Notes: generated by a model from the letters alone, not told the origin. DNA of 64,000 bases from Alteromonas lipotrueiana (GCF_019249245.1 NZ_JAESDK010000013.1:54954-118953), one strand, 5' to 3'; shown: positions 55,091-63,986, counted from the stretch's first letter. Numbers and translations are program-made.

Positions 55091-55636
55091 TTAGCCTATA
55101 CGAGACAGCTTTAGCAATTTACGAACATCGGCCAAAATATCCCGGCTCCCCAAAATTGCTTGCTCGCGACGCTTAGAAATGGTGTATCGCAACATGGCAT
55201 TATTCATCGTGTCGACCACCAAAACGGTACTGCGGTCGGCCATAGGCATTGTAGGTGATTCAAGCACCTCTATGTTTTGCTCGCGCTGAAGCTGGATAAC
55301 CTTTTGAGTGTCACTTTCAGAAGAATAAAGAATGGTTGGCTGGGCTCTATCGGTTTCCCGACCCAGCGCCAGCCACACTTGCTGAATACTGTATATGGCA
55401 TTTTCACATACGTCGTCGCACTGAGCCGGCAAATGATAAACTAATCGCCACTTGACGGGTTGTTCGCTTAAATATCCCGAGTAATCCATAACAGGCTGAA
55501 TTAGCTCACCTTTGTTAGTTACCCCCTGATTAAACCACTGATTGTCCAGGGCCAGCTTGGCTAACACGACCGGCAATACAAAGATGGCCATTACTGTAAG
55601 CATGGTCGTATGTTTATTTTTGCTTTGTTTGAACAT
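55091..55636 (-). CDS. Cox-cluster thioredoxin-fold-like protein with CxxxC
   Basis: A 181-residue protein from the ATG at 55636; the upstream 12 codons lie in surf1 and lack a site. A transmembrane anchor (about 10-30) precedes a periplasmic domain with the GELIQPVMDYSGY stretch, a WRLVYHL strand, and C73-x3-C77 (QCDDVCEN), at the position of the SCO copper ligands. The corresponding downstream His of SCO is not seen (VLVVDTMNNAMLRY). It lies between ctaA and surf1. Probably an oxidase-assembly factor related to SCO proteins; no family name can be assigned with confidence. Confidence 0.6.
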   Translation of the reverse strand: MFKQSKNKHTTMLTVMAIFVLPVVLAKLALDNQWFNQGVTNKGELIQPVMDYSGYLSEQPVKWRLVYHLPAQCDDVCENAIYSIQQVWLALGRETDRAQPTILYSSESDTQKVIQLQREQNIEVLESPTMPMADRSTVLVVDTMNNAMLRYTISKRREQAILGSRDILADVRKLLKLSRIG

Positions 55637-56546
55637 GGCTCTTACCTCTGGAAAAAAACACAATACCGGCAATAACAGCGGCGGCTATAGCTAGCCCAAA
55701 CCACTGAATTGCATAACCAAGATGTTTGTCCGGTGGCATGACGACAGGTTGCCAGTTTCTGACAAACTGCGTGTCTGATGGCTGCTGAAGTTGCACGACA
55801 TAAGGAACAAAATCTTGCTGCGTCACCTTTTCAATATGCTGTAAATCGACTTGTTGAATGAGCAAGGTACCGTCAACAATGTGATGGGCAGTTTCACGCA
55901 CCACCGGATTGTTTTCAGGAATGCTGACAATACCCTGGGCACTTGTTAACCGGGCAGGTAACAACACTTTTGGAAGCTGCGCCCGCGAAAAGCTGGCTGC
56001 GACCCAGCCAAAGTTAACCAGTACCTGACCGGCGTTGGTGGTTACCGGCGCGAGTACCTGATACCCAACACGGCCGTTCTCAATCTGATTATCAAGATAA
56101 ATAATATAGTCAGATTGTAACCGGCCATAAAAAGCGACCGGATAATCACGAATGTCTTGTGTTGCGTTTTTTAGCTCGGTTAAAGAAAGAGGGCCATTGA
56201 GTTTTTTTTGCGCTATGCTAGCCAAACGTAAAGATTTTTCTTCCATACGCTCAAGCTGCCAAACACCAAGACGTACCATAATAAGAATGGCCAGCACGGT
56301 CAGGCTTAGTCCCAGTAGCCAGCGACGTGAAGAATAAAAAGTCTGTCTGGAGGGTTTATGCTGGTTAAAATCATTGTTGTGGCGTTGCTTATTTACATGA
56401 TTGTAAATTTGTTTTTGGCTATGCGGGTTATGCTGAAAGACAATTCGCCAGGCAAGCCCATGAGCAAATACATCGGACGCCGAGTGCTGACATCCGTGTG
56501 TATCGTGCTTATAATTCTGCTGGCTCTGGCTACCGGTCTGATTCAT
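55614..56546 (-). CDS. SURF1 family cytochrome oxidase assembly protein
   Basis: A SURF1 protein. The N-terminal membrane helix ends in LGVWQLERMEEK, followed by family blocks such as GRLQSDYIIYLDNQ and VLVNFGWVAA, then a second C-terminal helix (LGYAIQWFGLAIAAAVIAG). The coding frame is open from 56546, but the first 60-70 residues are antisense to the DUF2909 gene and unlike SURF1; the mature homology starts near 56340. No ATG or TTG occurs in frame at that point, so the start is unresolved: ATG 56546, GTG near 56300, or a non-standard codon. It aids heme A insertion into subunit I. Confidence 0.85.
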   Translation of the reverse strand: MNQTGSQSQQNYKHDTHGCQHSASDVFAHGLAWRIVFQHNPHSQKQIYNHVNKQRHNNDFNQHKPSRQTFYSSRRWLLGLSLTVLAILIMVRLGVWQLERMEEKSLRLASIAQKKLNGPLSLTELKNATQDIRDYPVAFYGRLQSDYIIYLDNQIENGRVGYQVLAPVTTNAGQVLVNFGWVAASFSRAQLPKVLLPARLTSAQGIVSIPENNPVVRETAHHIVDGTLLIQQVDLQHIEKVTQQDFVPYVVQLQQPSDTQFVRNWQPVVMPPDKHLGYAIQWFGLAIAAAVIAGIVFFSRGKSHVQTKQK

Positions 56547-56567
56547 CCAAACCCCCGTCCCTACTGA
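56358..56567 (+). CDS. DUF2909 twin-transmembrane protein
   Basis: A 69-residue protein with two membrane helices (IIVVALLIYMIVNLFLAM and RVLTSVCIVLIILLALATG). This DUF2909 type is found inside cytochrome oxidase clusters of many gammaproteobacteria, transcribed opposite to the cox genes. A strong site (GGAGGG) precedes the ATG at 56358. It may contribute to oxidase assembly; no experimental role is known to me. Its reading frame is fully antisense to the surf1 5' extension. Confidence 0.85.
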   Translation: MLVKIIVVALLIYMIVNLFLAMRVMLKDNSPGKPMSKYIGRRVLTSVCIVLIILLALATGLIHPNPRPY

Positions 56568-56579
56568 TGCTACTTAGCA

Positions 56580-57458
56580 TTAAAGAATGTAGACAAAGAC
56601 AAACAACATAACCCACACTACATCAACAAAGTGCCAGTACCAGCTTCCTGCCTGAAACGCAAAATGAGTGTCAGGGGTGAAGTGACCTTTCAAAACCCGT
56701 CCCAATAGCACCATTAAAATAATGGTTCCCAGTGTCACGTGCATTCCGTGAAACCCAGTTAATAAGAAAAATGTATTACCATAAATGCCAGATTGAAGAG
56801 TTAGCCCAAGATCCCGATAGGCATGGATGTACTCTTCTACCTGCAAAACTAAAAAAATGCAGCCCAACACAATAGTGAGCCCTAGCATCCAGGTAAGTTG
56901 TTTACGTTTGTTTTGCTCAAGACCGGTATGAGCGAAATGTAGCGTTACCGACGATACCAGTAAAATTAGTGTATTGATGGCTGGCAATCCCATGGCTTCC
57001 ATTTGTTGGGTGGTGGTACCGTTGGGTGTAGATAATAATGGCCACATGGCTTCAAACTGGGGCCACAAAACAGCATTGGTCATTGCGTTGTTCGAGTCCC
57101 CACCGAGCCAGGGTATTGATATCATTCGTGCGTAGAACAAGGCACCAAAAAATGCGGCGAAAAACATCACTTCTGAAAAGATAAACCACCTCATACCCTG
57201 GCGATAAGAACGCCCAAGCTGTGCACTGTAAAGACCAGACATAGACTCATCTATCTGGTTTTTGAACCAGCCTACCAGCATGACCAGTAACGCGACTAAA
57301 CCCGCGCCTAATAAAATTGAACCATAGCCGCTGGTTTCTTTAGTGGTATCGATCACCACATTGCCGGCGCCTACCGCTATTAAAAAGAGCGCCACGGCGC
57401 CGACAATAGGCCACGGGCTTTGCGCCGGTACATAGTATTTTTCATATGGCTGTTGCAT
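56580..57458 (-). CDS. ctaE: Cytochrome c oxidase subunit III
   Basis: A 292-residue subunit III with seven membrane helices. Landmarks: WPIVGAVALFLIAVG, GMRWFIFSEVMFFAAFFGAL, FHGMHVTLG, and WYWHFVDVVWVMLFVFVYIL at the C terminus. The ATG at 57458 has AGGAGA upstream; a start six codons earlier is less likely. It follows ctaG by 32 bases. Confidence 0.95.
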   Translation of the reverse strand: MQQPYEKYYVPAQSPWPIVGAVALFLIAVGAGNVVIDTTKETSGYGSILLGAGLVALLVMLVGWFKNQIDESMSGLYSAQLGRSYRQGMRWFIFSEVMFFAAFFGALFYARMISIPWLGGDSNNAMTNAVLWPQFEAMWPLLSTPNGTTTQQMEAMGLPAINTLILLVSSVTLHFAHTGLEQNKRKQLTWMLGLTIVLGCIFLVLQVEEYIHAYRDLGLTLQSGIYGNTFFLLTGFHGMHVTLGTIILMVLLGRVLKGHFTPDTHFAFQAGSWYWHFVDVVWVMLFVFVYIL

Positions 57459-57490
57459 GACTTTCTCCTGTAGCACCTAGGCGCTGTCGA

Positions 57491-58075
57491 CTAGGGTGTA
57501 GCGCTGGTGCGTTTCAGATACGGGTTATCTTTGGTATCTAGCGTGTCGGCGCGAGCCGTCACGTCATATAACGTGTACTGCACGGTAAAATACGAAATAT
57601 CGGCCGGTATTTGTGGGTCAACATAAAACGACATAGGCATAACCGCTTCGTCACCCGCAGCGAGCGGCTGTTGGTTGAAACAAAAACATTCTGTTTTATT
57701 TAGAAATATAGCTGCCTCACCTGGCGATACAGAAGGAATGGCTTGTGCTATATAATTGGTTCGCATAGGGTTTCGAACATAAAACTCAACAGTCGTAAGT
57801 TCGCCGGGATGAACTTTCAGGCGCTTCGTTCGCGCCTGAAATTCCCAGGGCATACCCGTATTAGTACGGGTTAAAAATTCGACTGTGATAAGACGAGATT
57901 TGTCAATTTGATTGGGCTGATACACTGCAGCCGTAGTGGCAGTTTTGCCATTAATGCCAGCCACATCACAAAACACATCGTAAAGCGGCACTAAGGCAAA
58001 ACCAAAGCCAAACATCCCCACCACAATAACCACCAATCTGATTACCATGTTTTGGTTAGAAGCTCGGCCCGACAT
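57491..58075 (-). CDS. ctaG: Cytochrome oxidase copper-insertion protein CtaG/Cox11
   Basis: A 194-residue membrane-anchored copper chaperone that delivers copper to the CuB site of subunit I. The transmembrane anchor (VIRLVVIVVGMFGFGFALVP) and the copper-binding CFCF in KTECFCFNQQ identify it. Also seen: PVMSFYVDP-like motif MSFYVDPQI and FTVQYTLYDVT. It starts one base before ctaD ends. Confidence 0.95.
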   Translation of the reverse strand: MSGRASNQNMVIRLVVIVVGMFGFGFALVPLYDVFCDVAGINGKTATTAAVYQPNQIDKSRLITVEFLTRTNTGMPWEFQARTKRLKVHPGELTTVEFYVRNPMRTNYIAQAIPSVSPGEAAIFLNKTECFCFNQQPLAAGDEAVMPMSFYVDPQIPADISYFTVQYTLYDVTARADTLDTKDNPYLKRTSATP

Positions 58076-58076
58076 G

Positions 58077-59711
58077 TTACTTCACCACCGGTGGGGTTTC
58101 GAAGGTGTGGTAAGGCGCTGGTGAGGGGATTTCCCATTCTAAACCATGAGCACCATCCCAGACTCGATCAGAGACCGGCTCGCCTTGTTTGCGACAAGCC
58201 TGAATCACCAGTGCCAGAAAGATAAGCTGGGATAAACCAAACGCAAAGCCCCCAATACTGATCCACTGATTAAAGTCAGCGAATTGCAGTGAGTAATCGG
58301 GAATCCGGCGAGGCATGCCCGCTAAACCAACAAAGTGCATAGGGAAAAACAGTACATTCACCGAAACTAGCGAGCACCAAAAATGCCATTTAGCCAAGGT
58401 AATATTAAACATACGCCCGGTCCACTTCGGTAACCAGTAGTACACCGCTGCCATAATCGAAAAGATAGCGCCGGTTACTAGTACATAGTGAAAATGGGCA
58501 ACCACAAAATAGGTATCGTGATACTGAAAATCGACCGGAGTAATAGCCAGCATTAACCCCGACAAACCACCAATGGTAAACAGTACAATAAATGCCAGTG
58601 CAAACATCATAGGGACTTCAAAGGTCATTGACCCGCGCCACATGGTCGCAACCCAGTTAAATACCTTTACCCCGGTGGGAACCGAGATGAGCATAGTGGC
58701 AAACATGAAAAACATTTCCATGTATACCGGCATGCCCGTGGTAAACATATGGTGCGCCCAAACCACGAATGACAACAGGGCGATTGAAGCGGTGGCATAT
58801 ACCATCGAGGCATAACCAAAAAGCGGCTTTCTGGCAAAGGTCGGCACGATCTGCGAGATAATACCGAAGGCGGGTAAAATCATAATGTAGACCTCGGGGT
58901 GACCAAAGAACCAGAAAATATGCTGGAACATAACCGGATCGCCGCCACCAGCTGCATCAAAGAAACTGGTGCCAAAGAATTTGTCGGTCAGTACCATGGT
59001 GACCGCTCCGGCTAATACTGGCATTACCGCGATCAACAAAAACGCAGTGATCAACCAGGTCCATACAAACAGTGGCATTTTCATCCAGGTCATACCTGGG
59101 GCGCGCATGTTAAAAATCGTTACGATCACGTTAATGGCGCCCATAATGGATGAGATTCCCATTATATGGACCGAAAATACAAACAGCCCGGTGCTGTCAT
59201 TACTGTAAGTTGTTGACAAGGGAGCATAGAAAGTCCACCCGAAAGCCGGGCCTCCCCCTTCCATAAATAACGAACCCAACAAAATGGCAAAGGCAAACGG
59301 CAGAATCCAGAAGCTCCAGTTATTCATTCTGGGCAATGCCATATCAGGTGCGCCAATCATCATAGGAATCAGCCAGTTAGCTAATCCGGTAAACGCTGGC
59401 ATTACCGCGCCAAATACCATGATTAACCCGTGTACTGTGGTCATCTGATTAAAAAAATTGGGCTGGACAATTTGTAACCCGGGTTGAAATAATTCAGCCC
59501 GTATTACCATTGCCATCGCGCCGCCTACCAAAAACATAATAAATGCGAACCACAGATAGAGGGTTCCGATATCTTTGTGGTTGGTGGTAAGTACCCAGCG
59601 CATCATACCTTTTGGAATATGATGCTCGTGATGTTCATGATGATCGGGATTCAATGCCAATTCATCCGCGATCGTGGCCTCATGCGAGGTCGTGTTTGTC
59701 GGTTTCGTCAT
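58077..59711 (-). CDS. ctaD: Cytochrome c oxidase subunit I
   Basis: A 544-residue heme-copper oxidase subunit I with twelve membrane helices. The heme a ligand is in [11 protein letters not shown]. The CuB ligands lie in [11 protein letters not shown] (His and cross-linked Tyr) and WAHHMF (two His). [13 protein letters not shown] carries the heme a3 and heme a ligands. PEVYI makes it an A-type, proton-pumping oxidase. It sits downstream of ctaC by nine bases. Confidence 0.97.
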   Translation of the reverse strand: MTKPTNTTSHEATIADELALNPDHHEHHEHHIPKGMMRWVLTTNHKDIGTLYLWFAFIMFLVGGAMAMVIRAELFQPGLQIVQPNFFNQMTTVHGLIMVFGAVMPAFTGLANWLIPMMIGAPDMALPRMNNWSFWILPFAFAILLGSLFMEGGGPAFGWTFYAPLSTTYSNDSTGLFVFSVHIMGISSIMGAINVIVTIFNMRAPGMTWMKMPLFVWTWLITAFLLIAVMPVLAGAVTMVLTDKFFGTSFFDAAGGGDPVMFQHIFWFFGHPEVYIMILPAFGIISQIVPTFARKPLFGYASMVYATASIALLSFVVWAHHMFTTGMPVYMEMFFMFATMLISVPTGVKVFNWVATMWRGSMTFEVPMMFALAFIVLFTIGGLSGLMLAITPVDFQYHDTYFVVAHFHYVLVTGAIFSIMAAVYYWLPKWTGRMFNITLAKWHFWCSLVSVNVLFFPMHFVGLAGMPRRIPDYSLQFADFNQWISIGGFAFGLSQLIFLALVIQACRKQGEPVSDRVWDGAHGLEWEIPSPAPYHTFETPPVVK

Positions 59712-59720
59712 GAAGCCCTC

Positions 59721-60887
59721 CTATTGGCCGTTGATGAATGCATTTACATCTTTGGGCTGAACCACTTCTTCGGTATTATTACCCCACGCATTACGCTCAT
59801 AAGTAACAACTGCCGCTAATTCTCTAAGGCTTAGCATTTTTCCAAAAGCCTGCATTGCCGTACCGGCCTTACCGTTAACCACAATATCTAAATGTGCCTG
59901 CATATCTTCAGTGGCGATTTGGCTGCCTTTAAGGGCAGGAAATACCCCTTTTAAGCCTTCACCATTAGGCATATGGCATGCCGCACATGCTGCGTTGTAT
60001 ACCTTTTTACCTTCACTCATAAGATCATCCATACTCATACTCATGGCTAACAATCGCAGCTCTTCCGCTTCGGCTTCTTGTTTGATCTGCTGCTGATTGG
60101 CCATCCAGGCATCAAATTCTGCAGGCTCTTTGGCAATCACTACTATCGGCATAAAGCCATGATCCTTCCCACATAGTTCGGCACACTGGCCCCGATATAA
60201 TCCGGGCTCGTTCACCTTGGTCCAGGCTTCGTTGATAAATCCGGGATTCGCATCTTTTTTAACGGCAAAATCAGGGACCCACCACGAATGAATAACATCG
60301 TCAGAGGTGATTAGAAAACGCACTTTTTGGTCGGTAGGAATTACCAATGGACGGTCAACTTCTAACAGGTAGTTTTGACCTTTTTCATAACGATTTTCGA
60401 TTTGTTCGCGCTGGGTTGCCATTAACGAATAAAAGCCAATGTCTGAGTCCATGTATTGGTAATGCCACTTCCATTGTGACCCTGTTACTAACACCGTCAT
60501 ATCTGGTTTACTGGTATCTTCCATTGCAATAAGCGTTTTGGCGGCAGGAAAAGCCATAAATATCAGAATTAAAAAAGGCACTACCGTCCAGGCAATTTCA
60601 ACTTTCACGTTTTCATGAAATTTAGCTGGTTTAGCACCGCGAGAACGTCGATGCAGATAAATAGAAATAAACATAGCGCCAAACACCACCACGGCGATGA
60701 CGACACATATGGTAAACATGAGCATGTGCAGATCGTAGACCTGGCCACTGATGTCAGTTACGCCTTTACGCAAGTTAAGTGTGGTAGCTTCTTTTACAGC
60801 ACTATCTGCGGCTATTGCACCTGTAAATGCAGAGGTTGTTGTTAGTGTCCCCAAAGCCATCAATACGATATTCGTGAGCCTGTTCAC
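59721..60887 (-). CDS. ctaC: Cytochrome c oxidase subunit II with fused cytochrome c domain
   Basis: A 388-residue subunit II. After a signal peptide and two membrane helices comes the cupredoxin domain with CuA ligands: DVIHSWWVPDF and GQCAELCGKDHGFM. The C-terminal 100 residues carry a class I cytochrome c heme site (CAACH in NAACAACHMPNGEG) and a distal Met, so this is a caa3-type enzyme in which electrons enter through the fused heme. Usual subunit II without fusion has about 280 residues. GTG start with GGAGGTG upstream. First gene of ctaC-D-G-E. Confidence 0.95.
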   Translation of the reverse strand: MNRLTNIVLMALGTLTTTSAFTGAIAADSAVKEATTLNLRKGVTDISGQVYDLHMLMFTICVVIAVVVFGAMFISIYLHRRSRGAKPAKFHENVKVEIAWTVVPFLILIFMAFPAAKTLIAMEDTSKPDMTVLVTGSQWKWHYQYMDSDIGFYSLMATQREQIENRYEKGQNYLLEVDRPLVIPTDQKVRFLITSDDVIHSWWVPDFAVKKDANPGFINEAWTKVNEPGLYRGQCAELCGKDHGFMPIVVIAKEPAEFDAWMANQQQIKQEAEAEELRLLAMSMSMDDLMSEGKKVYNAACAACHMPNGEGLKGVFPALKGSQIATEDMQAHLDIVVNGKAGTAMQAFGKMLSLRELAAVVTYERNAWGNNTEEVVQPKDVNAFINGQ

Positions 60888-61232
60888 TCAGCACCTCCGT
60901 GATGGACGAATCTCAGGCGCATCTTTGTGGCTGTAGACTCGTGTTGTTACGACCAATCCGTTATCGGTGTTTTATCTATTTGTTATTCTTATGTTAATAA
61001 CAGTATAAGAATTAAACAAATTTCACTCAGAGTCTAGTGTTTTGATAAATTTTTATACAAAAAGGTGACAACATGTTGATTCACGTAGTGCTTTGACCCC
61101 TTTTTCAGGCGCGATGACAAGTCACTGAAGCAAACAATGGTAAACGGGTGGGAGGTACTATTTGATGATAAGGGGTAAACAGGTAAATGGCAGAATGATG
61201 ATTAGAAGATAAGTATTAGAAAAGAAGAAAAA
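60888..61232. other. Intergenic region upstream of the cox operon
   Basis: A 345-bp non-coding stretch between ctaC (minus) and the lexA terminator. It must carry the ctaC promoter on the minus strand; TTATGTTAATAACAGTATAA at 60990-61009 is AT-rich with a TTAATAA core but I cannot assign a regulator. No gene or RNA was recognised. Confidence 0.5.
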
Positions 61233-61251
61233 CGGCAACTTTGCGTTGCCG
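61233..61251 (-). terminator. Terminator of lexA
   Basis: CGGCAAC (61233-61239) pairs with GTTGCCG (61245-61251) around a 5-base loop. On the minus strand it is followed by TTTTTCTTCTTTTC, and it lies 12 bases past the lexA stop codon. Confidence 0.85.
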
Positions 61252-61262
61252 AAAACACTGTT

Positions 61263-61892
61263 TTACATCCAGTCGGCGTTACGAATAACACCCACTGCTA
61301 AGCCTTCAATAGCAAAGGGTTGAGACGATAAATCAACTTTAATGGGAGAAAATTCATCATTTTCAGCGTGAAGCAACACTTCGTGACCACGCTTTTCAAA
61401 ACGCTTAACAGTGACATCGTCTTCAACGCGGGCAACCACTACCTGACCGTTATGGACATCGGTAGTGCGGTGGACTGCCAACAGATCCCCATCTAAAATG
61501 CCAATATCTTTCATGCTCATGCCATCTACGCGCAACAGAAAATCGGCATGGGGTTTAAATAAATCGGGAGCCACCTGATAGTGACTTTCAATATGCTCTT
61601 GCGCCAAAATAGGTTCGCCAGCGGCTACCCTACCAATTAAAGGAAGACCAATGACCTCGTTTGCCGCATCATCTTCTAATGGCGAGGTTAAACGAATGCC
61701 CCTTGAGGTACCTGGTAGAATCTCGATAGCGCCTTTACGGGCCAGAGCTTTAAGGTGTTCTTCAGCCGCATTGGCTGACTTGAAACCAAGTCGCTGAGCG
61801 ATTTCTGCCCGGGTAGGAGGCATTCCCGTGTCTCGCATATTGGTTTTAATAAGTTCGAGTACTTCTGTTTGTCGGGGAGTTAGTGGACGCAT
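61263..61892 (-). CDS. lexA: SOS response repressor LexA
   Basis: A 209-residue LexA. The N-terminal winged helix DNA-binding domain ([24 protein letters not shown]) is followed by the autocleavage site between A91 and G92 (GRVAAGEP) and the Ser-Lys dyad S126 (DGMSMKD) and K163 (VTVKRFEK), spaced 37 residues as in E. coli. RecA-stimulated self-cleavage induces DNA repair genes. It is a single gene with its own terminator. A probable SOS box covers the region just before the start codon. Confidence 0.97.
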   Translation of the reverse strand: MRPLTPRQTEVLELIKTNMRDTGMPPTRAEIAQRLGFKSANAAEEHLKALARKGAIEILPGTSRGIRLTSPLEDDAANEVIGLPLIGRVAAGEPILAQEHIESHYQVAPDLFKPHADFLLRVDGMSMKDIGILDGDLLAVHRTTDVHNGQVVVARVEDDVTVKRFEKRGHEVLLHAENDEFSPIKVDLSSQPFAIEGLAVGVIRNADWM

Positions 61893-61899
61893 ACACAGC

Positions 61900-61915
61900 C
61901 TGGTTTTTCATACAG
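61900..61915. promoter_or_regulatory. Candidate SOS box of lexA
   Basis: CTGGTTTTTCATACAG fits the CTGT-N8-ACAG operator of LexA at seven of eight conserved positions (CTGG instead of CTGT). It lies eight bases upstream of the lexA ATG, overlapping the ribosome-binding region, which suits autoregulation. A second half-match, CTGT, occurs about 25 bases further upstream on the minus strand. Confidence 0.6.
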
Positions 61916-62096
61916 TTATTTATGAGTATATACACGTACTTACAGATCGCAAGGTTTTGCACTGCATTTTGTAGATAAATAACGTATTTTTCTTAAAATT
62001 CGCGCAATAACCCTCATCAAACCTGCAACCACGGGCATATCGGTCTGTGGTCCCAGCAGGTATACTACGCTTCTTTGATTTTCATTCGGTATTTTT

Positions 62097-62582
62097 ATGC
62101 TTTTAAATGATGTATTACGTCGTCTGCGTTTTGCACTAAGTCTGGACAACAGTGCTACCCTTAATGTGTTTAAGCTTATGGATTATACGCTGGAAGAAGA
62201 GTATCTGACGGCCATGATGCTGCGTGAAGACGAACCAGGATTTTTACCATGCAGAGACAAAATACTGGGTTTATTTTTAGATGGACTGATTATAAAACAG
62301 CGCGGCCGCAAAGAGGGCGCTCAACCTACTGTGCTGGCATCTAACCAGCGACTGTCTAATAACGATATTTTACGTAAAATCAAAATCGCAATGAACTACC
62401 AGCAAGACGATATGATGCGTATTTTACGCGCCGCTGACTTTCCGGTAGGCAAAAGTGAGCTCACTGCCTTATTCCGAAAGCCTGACCACCGCAGCTACCG
62501 GGTTTGTAAAGATCAGTTATTGCGTAACTTCTTACAAGGTATGGTCATTGAGCTTCGTCCCGATGCTCGCCGCAAAAAATAA
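62097..62582 (+). CDS. yehS: DUF1456 (YehS-type) protein
   Basis: A 161-residue protein made of two DUF1456 repeats: NDVLRRLRFALSLDNSATLN in the first, and NDILRKIKIAMNYQQDDMMR in the second, each followed by a YxLxxxEL-like and RxxCRDKxL-like segment (SYRVCKDQLLRNFLQGM). Same size and architecture as E. coli YehS. Function unknown. The start ATG has no strong ribosome-binding site. Divergent from lexA across 204 bp. Confidence 0.88.
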   Translation: MLLNDVLRRLRFALSLDNSATLNVFKLMDYTLEEEYLTAMMLREDEPGFLPCRDKILGLFLDGLIIKQRGRKEGAQPTVLASNQRLSNNDILRKIKIAMNYQQDDMMRILRAADFPVGKSELTALFRKPDHRSYRVCKDQLLRNFLQGMVIELRPDARRKK

Positions 62583-62661
62583 ACACGCACCAACTTCACC
62601 GCCGATCTTACTAACGACCCGTTGCGTTTTAATAACTTGCGTTTAACTGTATGGAGTCATT

Positions 62662-63672
62662 ATGCAACAGGTCGTCATTGGTACCGAATATGGTACTCAC
62701 AATTTAGCTACTCAGGACGTTGATACCCCCATTCCAAAAGCGGGTGAAGTATTGATCAAAATGAAAGCCGCGTCGCTAAATTATCGTGACTGGGAAGTGG
62801 TAAATGGTCAATACCATGAAAACTTCCCCACGGGCATGGTGCCTCTGTCAGATGGGGCTGGAGAGGTGATTAAGGTAGGTAATCAAGTAACCTCCTTTGC
62901 CCCCGGAGATCGGGTTATAAGTAGTTTTTGGCAGGGCTGGCAAAGCGGCGAACTTAAGGACTCGCCCGCAGCAAAGTCGTTAGGCGGGCCCCTGGGAGGA
63001 TGCCTCAGTGAGTACCAGGTTATCGCGGCCAGTGGTTTGGTAAAAATGCCAGCGTCGATGACATTTGTTCAAGCCGCTACCCTGCCTTGCGCTGCGGTCA
63101 CAGCATGGCAAGCACTTATCACCAAAGGTAATATTAAAAGCGGTGATTGGGTCCTCGTTCAGGGTACAGGCGGTGTATCAATGTTTGCCCAGCAGCTCGC
63201 ATTAATGCACGGGGCCCGGGTAATTACGCTTTCTTCAAGCGACACCAAGCTAGATACTGCAAAGCAAAATGGAGCTTTGCACACCATTAACTATCAAACC
63301 ACGCCTGAATGGGCTGTCGATGTAAATCGGCTGACCCACGGCCAGGGTGTTGATCATATCGTTGAGGTAGGCGGTCCCAATACTCTTTCACAGTCCTTAG
63401 CCTGTATTGCACCGGGCGGACAAATCAATGTAGTGGGATATTTGGGTGGTAAAGATGGCAGCATAAACCCATTACAAATTTTGCAGGCTCATGCCACAGT
63501 CAGGGGGATTGCCGTAGGCCCGACAAGTTCACTTCAGGCATTGTGCAATGCTATAGACGCTAATGGACTAGAGCCTCTCATCGATCGCGAATTTCAGTGG
63601 CAGGATTACCGCCAGGCGTTTGATTATCTGGCATCTGGTAACCACCTGGGCAAGATAGTCCTTACTTTTTAA
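62662..63672 (+). CDS. Zinc-type MDR alcohol dehydrogenase/quinone oxidoreductase-like protein
   Basis: A 336-residue medium-chain dehydrogenase/reductase. The GroES-like domain (SLNYRDWEVVNGQY, PLSDGAGEVIKVG) is followed by a Rossmann domain with the NAD(P)-binding VQGTGGVSMFAQQLA. The catalytic and structural zinc cysteines are lacking (no GHE or Cys4 lobe), so it is closer to zinc-independent quinone oxidoreductases. Substrate not predictable. Last gene in the window; GGAG lies eight bases upstream of the ATG. Confidence 0.85.
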   Translation: MQQVVIGTEYGTHNLATQDVDTPIPKAGEVLIKMKAASLNYRDWEVVNGQYHENFPTGMVPLSDGAGEVIKVGNQVTSFAPGDRVISSFWQGWQSGELKDSPAAKSLGGPLGGCLSEYQVIAASGLVKMPASMTFVQAATLPCAAVTAWQALITKGNIKSGDWVLVQGTGGVSMFAQQLALMHGARVITLSSSDTKLDTAKQNGALHTINYQTTPEWAVDVNRLTHGQGVDHIVEVGGPNTLSQSLACIAPGGQINVVGYLGGKDGSINPLQILQAHATVRGIAVGPTSSLQALCNAIDANGLEPLIDREFQWQDYRQAFDYLASGNHLGKIVLTF

Positions 63673-63810
63673 ATAGGGCAATCTGCTCTTGTATCACTGA
63701 GTCAGCTTTTTACGGGTAAGCGGTAGTGCATTTGTATGAGGCTGGCTTAATTCAGCCGCTTTAATCTCAAACGGCTTCGGTAAGCCATAATCCCAGCGGT
63801 GCTAATTTCT
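63673..63810. other. Non-coding tail after the last gene
   Basis: No gene, terminator or RNA is visible in this stretch; hairpin potential is weak. The repeated elements begin at 63811. Confidence 0.4.
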
Positions 63811-63882
63811 CAAGCTAAATTCAAAACTATGTTGGGCCCGATAGCAAAGTATGGGCCCAACATGCAAATAGTGGGTGTCCAT
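63811..63882. repeat. Direct repeat copy 1 with internal hairpin
   Basis: About 72 bases nearly identical (about four differences) to the copy at 63914-63986. It contains ATGTTGGGCCC (63829-63839) and GGGCCCAACAT (63853-63863), a perfect 11-bp stem with a 13-base loop, followed by GCAAATAGTGGGTGTCCAT. The GTGGGTGTCC motif occurs three times in this region (63871, 63892 and 63975). Confidence 0.85.
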
Positions 63883-63913
63883 GAATAAAGTGTGGGTGTC
63901 CAAAGCCTATGCA

Positions 63914-63986
63914 CAAGCCAAACTCAAAACTATGTTGGGCCCGATAGCGAAGTATGGGGCCCAACATGCAAATAGTGGGTGTCCAT
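63914..63986. repeat. Direct repeat copy 2 with internal hairpin
   Basis: Second copy, 103 bases after the first. Its stem is ATGTTGGGCCC (63932-63942) and GGGCCCAACAT (63957-63967), with a 14-base loop because of one extra G; copies also differ at three single bases. The element ends with GTGGGTGTCCAT and the window ends shortly after, so a longer array may continue. Resembles REP/BIME-type palindromic elements in layout; mobilising enzyme unknown. Confidence 0.85.

Noticed and set aside
61940..62149. A 69-codon minus-strand frame in the lexA-yehS gap.
   Set aside because: Antisense to the start of the YehS gene, basic and low complexity, with no homology.
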